From Spirochaetia bacterium (GTDB lineage Bacteria > Spirochaetota > Spirochaetia > PWKH01): a stretch of DNA of 13,582 bases. Positions 1-6,417 of this stretch are shown in pieces. A model generated the notes under the pieces. That model made no database searches and was not told the DNA's origin. It saw only the letters and a list, made by a program, of their open reading frames with translations. The DNA lies in assembly GCA_007128345.1 (NCBI GenBank), contig SKXS01000280.1:1-13582 (forward strand), written 5' to 3'. The position numbers and the translations under genes were made by a program. Every line of letters begins with the position of its first letter. Position 1 is the stretch's first letter.

Positions 1-2
1 CC

Positions 3-149
3 AAAGGTAAGGTCCAGGACTTCCACCAGGAAGCAGATGCACGAAGGACCATGGAGAGCGCCGGAAAGAGCAGCAGAGCACATAACCGTACTGGCCTGCT
101 GGTTACCCTCGCCGCGCTCTTTCCTGGACTCGCAACACAAGATGCATAA
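3..149 (+). CDS. Possible C-terminal end of an unidentified upstream gene (partial)
   Basis: An open frame enters from the left edge and stops at TAA 147-149, giving about 48 residues with a hydrophobic stretch near the end (reading TGLLVTLAALFPGLAT). Codon choice resembles the later genes (CTC, GCC, CTG, GAG), and the stop lies about 45 bases before a terminator, as expected for the last gene of an operon. I recognise no family. The same stretch also forms several nested hairpins, so it could instead be the 3' part of a structured RNA. The choice between the two is open. Confidence 0.3.
   Translation, partial: KGKVQDFHQEADARRTMESAGKSSRAHNRTGLLVTLAALFPGLATQDA
11..127 (+). ncRNA. Candidate folded RNA segment (alternative to the partial reading frame)
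   Basis: Two hairpin systems sit side by side. In the first, GGTCC (11-15) pairs with GGACC (46-50) and encloses a perfect CTTCC/GGAAG stem (20-24 with 29-33, loop ACCA). In the second, CCGGAAAGAGC (61-71) pairs with GCTCTTTCCTGG (116-127) with one bulged T, and encloses TAACC/GGTTA (83-87 with 101-105). A terminator follows at 195-230. I compared it by eye with SRP RNA, RNase P RNA, tmRNA and 6S RNA and found no convincing consensus. Boundaries are unknown and may extend left of the window. Confidence 0.25.
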
Positions 150-194
150 CTGCTGCGGTAACTGCTGACTTGCTGCAGAGAAGCAATGATCACC

Positions 195-230
195 GGTCGG
201 ATGCCTTATGAGGGTCCGGCCTTTTTTCTT
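195..230 (+). terminator. Rho-independent terminator of the upstream transcript
   Basis: A stem of about 11 base pairs (GGTCGGAT-G-CCT against AGGGTCCGGCC, one bulged G and two G-U pairs) closes on a TATG loop. It is followed directly by a T-rich run (TTTTTTCTT, 222-230). It separates the unidentified left-edge transcript from the protease gene that follows. Confidence 0.8.
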
Positions 231-239
231 GTGCTTCCC

Positions 240-268
240 TTGCCTTGGCAGGCGTGTGTCAGTATACT
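240..268 (+). promoter_or_regulatory. Sigma-70-type promoter for the ClpP gene
   Basis: TTGCCT (240-245) and TATACT (263-268) are separated by exactly 17 bases. They lie just after a terminator and about 30 bases before the start codon. The -35 keeps only TTG of the consensus, while the -10 matches five of six. Confidence 0.55.
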
Positions 269-300
269 TTGCATGAGACAGCAATTGTGGAGGAGCAAGC

Positions 301-876
301 ATGGCAGAAAATGAAGTGAAGACCGATGCACCGGCAGACCTGCTGACGGTAAAGATGCTGGAGACACGGTCCATTGTGATATCAGGTGAGATTAATAAGG
401 AGCTCTCTGAGCGGGTCATCCGGCAGCTTCTGCTGCTTGATGCATCCGGGGACGGACCGATCAAGGTATTTATCGACTCTCCGGGAGGCGATGCGGATGC
501 AGGCTACGCTATCTTCGATATGATCAGGTATATAGGATCGCAGGTCTACACCATAGGCATGGGCCTGGTTGCCAGTGCTGCGGCGCTGGTGCTTCTCGCG
601 GTTCCCAAACCTCAGCGTGTGGGTTTGCCTAACTCCATCTACCTCATCCATCAGCCGCTGAGCGGCATCAGGGGAGTGGCGACAGAAATCGAGATCCATG
701 CCCGCCAGCTGGAAAAACTCCGGATCAAGATTAACGAGCTTATCAGCAGGGAAACAGGTCAGAGTGTTGAGAAAGTGTCGGCGGACACTGATCGTGACTG
801 CTGGCTTGATGCTCCTGAGGCTGTCAGCTACGGCCTGTTATCCCGTATTGTGAAGAGCAAGCTTGAGCTTGACTGA
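301..876 (+). CDS. clpP: ClpP-type serine protease subunit
   Basis: This is the proteolytic subunit of the cytosolic Clp protease, which degrades unfolded or tagged proteins fed in by a Clp ATPase. At 191 residues it has the usual ClpP length. The Ser-His-Asp triad is intact: Ser92 (in GLVASAAAL), His117 (in LIHQPL) and Asp166 (in TDRDCW). The spacings of 25 and 49 residues match E. coli ClpP (97/122/171). The SPGGDADAGYAIFD strand-helix region is also typical. The start is set by GGAGGAG at 289-295, five bases before ATG. It stands alone, with its own promoter and no clpX or tig nearby, which suggests an extra paralogue (ClpP2-like). It is unusual in having Ala rather than Met after the nucleophile and a Gly-Leu-Val turn where most have Gly-Gln-Ala. 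Activity is likely; partner ATPase unknown. Confidence 0.93.
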   Translation: MAENEVKTDAPADLLTVKMLETRSIVISGEINKELSERVIRQLLLLDASGDGPIKVFIDSPGGDADAGYAIFDMIRYIGSQVYTIGMGLVASAAALVLLAVPKPQRVGLPNSIYLIHQPLSGIRGVATEIEIHARQLEKLRIKINELISRETGQSVEKVSADTDRDCWLDAPEAVSYGLLSRIVKSKLELD

Positions 877-929
877 CCGGATCTGACTGCGAAAACCAGA
901 AGAGTTTGATAAAAATCCTCGTAATCCCC

Positions 930-958
930 TTGTAGCATATGTTCCATATCGGTACTAT
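930..958 (+). promoter_or_regulatory. Promoter of the SorC-E1 operon
   Basis: TTGTAG (930-935), a 17-base spacer and TACTAT (953-958) lie 30 bases before the start codon at 988. The same TACTAT hexamer serves as the likely -10 of the hydrogenase operon. A perfect palindrome lies between the two boxes. Confidence 0.5.
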
Positions 959-971
959 TGCAGAACATGTG
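936..971 (+). promoter_or_regulatory. Candidate operator of the SorC-type regulator
   Basis: The perfect palindrome ATATG-TTC-CATAT (937-949) lies in the promoter spacer. CATATGTTC (936-944) is repeated inverted as GAACATGTG (963-971) with one mismatch, straddling the likely transcription start. SorC-family proteins bind inverted repeats at their own operons, so this would allow autoregulation by the fused protein encoded just downstream. Binding is inferred. Confidence 0.4.
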
Positions 972-987
972 ATACGCGGGGAGTATA

Positions 988-2934
988 ATGACACCTATGT
1001 ACGAACAGGATATGCTCAAGGAAATTGCCCGTCTCTACTTCATAGAGGGGGAGCATCAATCGGTAATTGCAGGAAGGTACGGCGTCTCCCGTTCCCAGAT
1101 ATCCAAGCTTCTAAAGCGATGCAGGGCTGAAGGCCTGGTCCACATTACTATTCATAACGCAGACACAATGACGAAAGACCTTGCTTCCCAGCTGAAAATG
1201 CGGTTTTCGCTGCGGGATGTGATCATCGTGCCCACGGGCAGCCCTGATGTGGGGTACGCAGATACGGGGAAACGGGTAGGTGATCAAGCGGCTGCATATC
1301 TGAAAAGCCAGCTCCGTGACGGGATGAGCTTAGGGATTGAGTGGGGCACTTCGCTCTACCATATGATTGAACAGTTCAGAACCGATCGCACCTATGACGT
1401 GGATGTCTACCAGATGCATGGAATTATTGAGTCCTCAACCCTTGATGTGGAGGGGTCCGCGCTTGCTAAGCGTTTGGGAAACCTCCTGGGAGGACGGGCG
1501 CACCTCATGCAGGCCCCCATGCTTGTGGAATCCCGGGAGCTGAAGGAACTGCTGGTTTCTGAGCGGAAGATAGCCGATAAGCTCGAGCAGGCTAAACATG
1601 TTGATATCGCCTGCATCGGTATCGGAACCAATGAAACGGGAGTCAACGTGCTCACCCGGGCAGGGTATCTCAGTGAGGAGGAATCCCGTGATATCCTCCG
1701 TATGGGGGGGACTGCCATGGTCAGCGGCTGGTTCATTGACCGGAAGGGATGTGTTGTCCAGTCGTCTGCGAATGAACGGATTATTGGGGTGCATCCTGAG
1801 TCCTTCAAGTCCATGGACCTGGTAATCGGCGTTGCCTACGGCAGGGAAAAGCACCAGGCAATCTGCAGTGCACTGCGGGGCGGGTACATTCATGTGCTTA
1901 TCACAGATGAAGAGACTGCCCGAGGCGTGCTGGCCGAGGCCGAAACAACACGCGAGGCGGAGGAGATCCCCTTAGATACGCTGCTGATGATCTACGAGCG
2001 GATGATCCGGGTGAGGAAGCTTGACGAGCGGCTTGAGCAGCTGTTTACAAAAAAAGCTCTCTATGGAACTACCCATCTCTCTATCGGGCAGGAAGCATCC
2101 AGCGTGGTTCCCGGATGTGCCCTGGAAGCCCAGGATCAGGTGTTTGGGACCCACCGCGGGCATGGCCATGCAGTGGGAAGGGGCATGAGCAGTGCAGTAT
2201 TTATGGCGGAACTATACGGGAAAAAGACAGGATGTGCAGGAGGCAGGGGCGGGTCCATGCACCTGGTGGATGTGTCCAAGGGCATCATGGGCATGAATGG
2301 GGTGGTTGCAGGAGCGCTCCCCATAGCTGTTGGCGCTGCCCTGTCGGCGAAGATGAAGCAAGAGAATCGGGTGATTGCCGCGTTCCTAGGTGACGGCGCT
2401 ACGAACGAGGGAGCTTTCCATGAGGCGATGAATCTGGCGTCAGTCTGGAAGCTTCCGATCATGTTTTTATGCGAGAATAACCTGTACGGACTTTCGGTGC
2501 ACGTAAAACGGAGCACCGGTATTGATGACCTCGCCGCGCGGGCTTCAGCCTACGGTATGCCGGGGTGCACCATAGACGGCAATGATGTCATTGAGATTTA
2601 CCACTCTATCAGACGCGCGAGGGAGCAGGTACTGACCCATGGTCCGGTTTTTATCGTCATGGAGACCTACAGGATATCAGGGCACTCGAAAAGCGATATC
2701 AATGCTTATCGCACCCAGGAGGAGATTGACCTCTGGATCAGCCGTTGTCCGATCAAACAGTTCAGGAAGCTGCTGCTGCGGGAGAGGCTGTGCAGCGATG
2801 CTGTTCTTGAGCAGATTGACCAGCAGGTGGCTCATGAAGTTCGGGATGCCGAACATGCTGCCAAAAGGGCAGAAGTCCCAGATACCGCAACATTGATGGA
2901 GGATGTATACGCATGCACAAATCCCGAAGAATAA
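988..2934 (+). CDS. SorC-family regulator fused to thiamine-diphosphate dehydrogenase E1 alpha subunit
   Basis: The 648-residue product is two complete proteins joined. Residues 1-315 are a SorC-type regulator: a helix-turn-helix at about 23-47 (VIAGRYGVSRSQISKLLK), then the sugar-phosphate-binding domain ending in GVAYGREKHQ and LRGGYIHVLITDEETA. After about 11 acidic residues, residues 327-648 are the alpha chain of a pyruvate/acetoin-type dehydrogenase. The thiamine-diphosphate motif runs from GDG (468-470) to ENN (496-498), with the HRGHGHAVGRG active-site segment (389-399) and the YRISGHSKSD loop (561-570). E1 enzymes decarboxylate a 2-oxoacid or cleave acetoin and pass the acyl group to a lipoyl carrier. 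GGGGAG at 978-983 fixes the ATG at 988. The E1 beta gene overlaps the 3' end, so both chains are made together. The domain calls are secure; the substrate and any effector are unknown. I see no frameshift at the junction. Confidence 0.9.
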   Translation: MTPMYEQDMLKEIARLYFIEGEHQSVIAGRYGVSRSQISKLLKRCRAEGLVHITIHNADTMTKDLASQLKMRFSLRDVIIVPTGSPDVGYADTGKRVGDQAAAYLKSQLRDGMSLGIEWGTSLYHMIEQFRTDRTYDVDVYQMHGIIESSTLDVEGSALAKRLGNLLGGRAHLMQAPMLVESRELKELLVSERKIADKLEQAKHVDIACIGIGTNETGVNVLTRAGYLSEEESRDILRMGGTAMVSGWFIDRKGCVVQSSANERIIGVHPESFKSMDLVIGVAYGREKHQAICSALRGGYIHVLITDEETARGVLAEAETTREAEEIPLDTLLMIYERMIRVRKLDERLEQLFTKKALYGTTHLSIGQEASSVVPGCALEAQDQVFGTHRGHGHAVGRGMSSAVFMAELYGKKTGCAGGRGGSMHLVDVSKGIMGMNGVVAGALPIAVGAALSAKMKQENRVIAAFLGDGATNEGAFHEAMNLASVWKLPIMFLCENNLYGLSVHVKRSTGIDDLAARASAYGMPGCTIDGNDVIEIYHSIRRAREQVLTHGPVFIVMETYRISGHSKSDINAYRTQEEIDLWISRCPIKQFRKLLLRERLCSDAVLEQIDQQVAHEVRDAEHAAKRAEVPDTATLMEDVYACTNPEE

Positions 2935-3944
2935 CGTACCAGGAAGCAGTGAATGAAGCGCTGGCGCAGGAGATGCGTCGCGATTCCCGTGTGTTCATCA
3001 TGGGGGAGGATGTCGGTGTATACGGAGGATCCTACGGAGTGCTCACCGGGCTGGTGGACGAATTTGGTCCGCAGCGGGTGATCGATACCCCGATATCAGA
3101 GGCTGGGTTCACTGGAGCGGCAGTCGGAGCCGCCATGACGGGTACCAGGCCGGTCGTGGAGATCATGTACAGCGACTTCCTGACTGTGGCTATGGACCAG
3201 ATCGTCAACAATGCGGCAAAAATGCGTTATATGTTCAATGGAGCTTTTTCGGTACCCATGGTGATCCGATCACCTGTAGGCAGTGGTACTGGTGCGGCGG
3301 CTCAGCATTCCCAGTGTACAGAAGCATGGTTTGCCCATGTGCCAGGCCTGAAAGTAGCGGTACCTGCAACTCCGTATGATGCCAAAGGTCTGCTCACCGC
3401 AGCTATTCGGGATGATAATCCCGTCCTGGTCTTTGAGCCTAAGACGCTCTACCGTGAAACAGGAGAGGTGCCTGAGGAGCCATACACGGTGGAGCTGGGA
3501 AAAGCCAGAGTATGCAGAGACGGGGACGATGTGACAGTTATCACCTACGGGAGAATGGTTCCCCTTGCATTGGAAGCTGCTGCACAGCTGGAGAGCCATG
3601 ACGGAATAACATGCCATGTAGTTGATCTGCGGACCCTCACGCCGCTGGATGAAGAGGCGGTCATTAGAGGTGCTGAAAGGACAGGCAGGGTGCTTATACT
3701 TCATGAAGCGGTGAAAACAGGGGGATTCGGGGCTGAGGTTGCCGCCCGGATTGCTGAACATCCCGTATCCCTGACACTGAAAACTCCGTTAGTGCGCGTG
3801 TGCGGAAAGGATGTACCTATACCTTTCTCGCAGACCCTCGAGGAGGCCGCAGTTCCGGGAATGGAGGAGCTTCTGCAGTCAGTACGCCGGATGGTGCGCC
3901 AAGAAACCGGCAACTCCGGAAGATCCTGCCGCAAAGCGGTCTAG
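2913..3944 (+). CDS. Thiamine-diphosphate dehydrogenase E1 beta subunit (pyruvate/acetoin type)
   Basis: This is the beta chain that pairs with the E1 alpha domain encoded upstream to form the thiamine-diphosphate active site. At 343 residues it is slightly longer than the usual 325 or so. Recognisable segments are MGEDVG (30-35), ISEAGFTGAAVGAA with Glu63, which activates the cofactor in this family, QHSQ with His132, FEPKTLYR, and the C-terminal transketolase domain with LHEAVKTGGFGAEVA. The start lies 22 bases inside the preceding gene, with GGAGG at 2898-2902, which implies translational coupling. The last 15 or so residues (ending GRSCRKAV) are a basic extension. No lipoyl transferase (E2) or dihydrolipoamide dehydrogenase (E3) gene follows, so the remaining complex must come from elsewhere or the E1 acts differently. 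Pyruvate, acetoin and branched-chain substrates cannot be separated by eye. Confidence 0.92.
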   Translation: MHKSRRITYQEAVNEALAQEMRRDSRVFIMGEDVGVYGGSYGVLTGLVDEFGPQRVIDTPISEAGFTGAAVGAAMTGTRPVVEIMYSDFLTVAMDQIVNNAAKMRYMFNGAFSVPMVIRSPVGSGTGAAAQHSQCTEAWFAHVPGLKVAVPATPYDAKGLLTAAIRDDNPVLVFEPKTLYRETGEVPEEPYTVELGKARVCRDGDDVTVITYGRMVPLALEAAAQLESHDGITCHVVDLRTLTPLDEEAVIRGAERTGRVLILHEAVKTGGFGAEVAARIAEHPVSLTLKTPLVRVCGKDVPIPFSQTLEEAAVPGMEELLQSVRRMVRQETGNSGRSCRKAV

Positions 3945-3958
3945 GTGAAAGTGTTCAG
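3945..3958 (+). promoter_or_regulatory. Rex-box-like palindrome before the transporter gene
   Basis: GTGAAAGTGTTCAG begins immediately after the E1 beta stop codon. It matches 11 of 14 positions of the palindrome next to rex (8198-8211) and keeps the GTGA-N6-TCA arrangement. It sits about 50 bases before the transporter start. It may be chance, since one outer position breaks the symmetry. Confidence 0.3.
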
Positions 3959-4007
3959 GAAATAATCTGCTCTAATTCCGCTGTACATGATATACTCCAT
4001 CTATATC

Positions 4008-6245
4008 ATGGAAGAGAACGCACAAGCAGACACATCCCAGGCAAAAACTATATACCTGACCAGAGAAGAGCGTGAGGAAGGACAGAAGCATTTCTTCCGT
4101 TTTCAGTTGTTTAACGGGTTTTCCTACACCATGCTTGGCAATACCGCTGTGTACCTCCTTGCCCTCAACTACGGAGCTTCAAATATTCAGCTGGGGTATA
4201 TCTCTTCAGCCCATTTCCTTGCGGGATTCATACTCCCGATCCTGCCCCGCCTGCTTGCCGGAAGGAACCTGGTGAAGGTGCAGTATGCGGCATGGTCAAT
4301 CAGGGGACTGGTATGCCTCTGTTACTCTCTGCTCTATGTGCTCCAGGGCAAGGCCGCGCTTACGGTAATCCTGGTCACCTATACGCTATTTTGCATCGTG
4401 AGGATCATTGGGGTGCTCATATTCAACCCCGTCGTCAAGATGATATCTACTTCCCAAAACCGCGGCATGGTGGTATCCACCGCAAACACCAATGCTTCCC
4501 GGTCAATAATTGTCGCCCAGGTGACGAGCTATATTGTTACCTCCTTCGCTCAGTTTTCTGGGGTTCTTGGCATCCTGGTGCTTCAGTATATGGGAATTAT
4601 CAGCAACACCCTGGGCACACGGAATCTCAGAAGGATACCCTGCAGGCAGCAGGTTGAATACCGTCCCGAAGGTGCATTCTTCAATCAGTTGAAGAACCTG
4701 CTGGGCAACCGTAACCTGAGGAAGGTGCTCTACATACAATGGATCTGTATGGGAACCCTGGTGCTCACAACCCTGAACATTCCCTTTCTCAGGAGCATCA
4801 TCGGACTTCCGCTGAACATCATATTTCTCTTTAACCTGGTGGTCGGCATTTCTGAAATGATAGCGGGCATATTCTCCAGGACCTTCGGTGACCGTGTAGG
4901 CAGCCGTCCGCTGATAATTGGCTGCTCATCTCTGGGTGCAGTGGTCATGCTGCTTTGGAGCGTCATACCCGCCGCTTCCCCAATAATCATGTTCATGATC
5001 CTCGGCGGCATGGCTATCTTCATCAATGCGGTCACGCGTATGCTTATATCCCGGGTGGTGGTGCAGCAGACGCCTGATTCCGACCCGGTGGGGTTCAATT
5101 CCATGGTCAACTTCATGACTGCAATATCCACCTTCTTCTGCGGACTCTTGGGAGGAATCCTGCTGGATGCTGCTGAGTTGTTCCACCTGTCCCTCTTCAA
5201 CCGGTACGGGTATGTCTTTGCCTGCACTGCACTGCTCTATATGATCAGTGCTCTGCTGGCGGTATCGCTGGACGACAAGGGAAGTCTCTCGTCGAGGGAG
5301 ACTGCCGCCCTGTTCTTTTCTCTGGACAGCCTGAAGGCATATTTTGCCATAGGCAAGCTTGACAGGATTGTAGACCCTGCACAACGAAAGTCGGTACTGC
5401 TGTCTCTTGGGAAAAACTACACCGATCTTGCTACATCGGAAATCAGGGAGCTTATCCATGAACCTTACTCACCTGAGAAGAGTGAAATGCTCAGGTCCCT
5501 CTACTACTACCCCAGGAATGTGCTGCTGGAGGACCTGCTGAGTGAGGCAACGGATCCTGACCGGTTCCATCGGGAACTGGCTGTATATGCCTTGGGAGCT
5601 TACCGCTCTCCCCGCGTTCGTGCGGCATTGGAGCAGCTGATACATGATGTGGATCCGAGAATCCGTTCCACCGCGGCAAAATCCCTGGGCAGGATCGGTG
5701 CTCACGAGCTCTCCAGTGAGATACGTGTATTGTTTGACCAGGCAGACCATCCGGTGGACATCATGAACTATATCATCGCGCTCCATGCCATGGACCCGTC
5801 AGGCATGTATCTGGGAGAACTCTTCTCGCAGCGATGGGATGCACGCTCCGATATCTTCAGGCAGGGACTGTATGCTCTCACTGCCGAGCTGCTCTCGCTT
5901 AAGCCTTCGCTTGAAGAACTGTTCTCCCACCTCAACCTTCATCATGACCAGGGGATTGAGGATTTTCTTGTGGAAACCCGTGATACCATGAATTTCTTTA
6001 CCTACCACCGGGAACTGATTGCCTGGTTCCAGAAGTATGAGTGGGATGCCCTGTACTCATTCTGCAGAGGTGCGCTTGAGCAGATCAGCATTGATTCCCG
6101 CGGACCCTGGTACTACCTGCGCATCTCACTGTTGGGATACCTGAACCGCGAGAAGCCGCAGGTGTCAGGTTCGGATGCCCTGGCAGTGCTCTACTTCACC
6201 TACCAAATATCACGCCAGGCTGCCCACCGTTCGGCGCATGTCTGA
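4008..6245 (+). CDS. MFS-type membrane transporter with C-terminal HEAT-like domain
   Basis: From the ATG at 4008 the product has 745 residues. Residues 34-420 hold 11-12 hydrophobic spans in two blocks (about 34-199 and 239-420), separated by a basic loop. FGDRVGSRP (293-301), at a cytoplasmic turn, resembles the major facilitator signature motif. Residues 430-745 are soluble. Around 518-576 they show helical-pair repeats of HEAT/armadillo type, for example RELAVYALGAYRSPRVRAAL and DPRIRSTAAKSLGRIGA. The protein is probably an inner-membrane carrier with a cytosolic docking or sensing scaffold; the substrate is unknown. No clear ribosome site precedes either candidate ATG (3987 or 4008). A TATACT at 3991-3996 would start the message within a few bases of 4008, so a leaderless transcript from 4008 is plausible. 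It may be partly co-transcribed with the E1 genes. Confidence 0.8.
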   Translation: MEENAQADTSQAKTIYLTREEREEGQKHFFRFQLFNGFSYTMLGNTAVYLLALNYGASNIQLGYISSAHFLAGFILPILPRLLAGRNLVKVQYAAWSIRGLVCLCYSLLYVLQGKAALTVILVTYTLFCIVRIIGVLIFNPVVKMISTSQNRGMVVSTANTNASRSIIVAQVTSYIVTSFAQFSGVLGILVLQYMGIISNTLGTRNLRRIPCRQQVEYRPEGAFFNQLKNLLGNRNLRKVLYIQWICMGTLVLTTLNIPFLRSIIGLPLNIIFLFNLVVGISEMIAGIFSRTFGDRVGSRPLIIGCSSLGAVVMLLWSVIPAASPIIMFMILGGMAIFINAVTRMLISRVVVQQTPDSDPVGFNSMVNFMTAISTFFCGLLGGILLDAAELFHLSLFNRYGYVFACTALLYMISALLAVSLDDKGSLSSRETAALFFSLDSLKAYFAIGKLDRIVDPAQRKSVLLSLGKNYTDLATSEIRELIHEPYSPEKSEMLRSLYYYPRNVLLEDLLSEATDPDRFHRELAVYALGAYRSPRVRAALEQLIHDVDPRIRSTAAKSLGRIGAHELSSEIRVLFDQADHPVDIMNYIIALHAMDPSGMYLGELFSQRWDARSDIFRQGLYALTAELLSLKPSLEELFSHLNLHHDQGIEDFLVETRDTMNFFTYHRELIAWFQKYEWDALYSFCRGALEQISIDSRGPWYYLRISLLGYLNREKPQVSGSDALAVLYFTYQISRQAAHRSAHV

Positions 6246-6290
6246 AGCCTCACCTCACTATTTCCATGTCGGCTCTCTTCAGATTACATT

Positions 6291-6310
6291 TTCAGCTGCG
6301 CTGCAGTGAA
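6291..6310 (+). other. Short hairpin in the gap after the transporter gene
   Basis: TTCA-G-CTGC pairs with GCAGTGAA around a GCT loop, giving an eight-pair stem with one bulged G. No T run follows on either strand, so it is a poor intrinsic terminator. It may protect the message end or be incidental. The rest of the 172-base gap shows no convincing promoter. Confidence 0.3.
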
Positions 6311-6417
6311 CATATGAGGGTATGGTGATCCCCGCATAGTTGAATGGTTCCTCTCACGGATTGAATCAATGGGTATGAGCGGTGCATTACTCCTTTCATA
6401 GAGGAGGGTACATCAGC

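Noticed and set aside
11..50. SRP (4.5S) RNA because of GGAAGCAG
   Set aside because: The GGAAGCAG piece is present, but the paired 5' strand and tetraloop of the SRP core are not in the right arrangement.
1930..1990. The SorC-E1 fusion as a simple sequencing artefact
   Set aside because: The frame is continuous with normal codon use and a plausible acidic linker, and I see no homopolymer at the joint. Without reads or relatives it cannot be fully excluded.
6382..6417. GTG start of the lipoprotein gene
   Set aside because: It would put 12 extra residues before a normal lipoprotein signal, and the ribosome site lies downstream of it.
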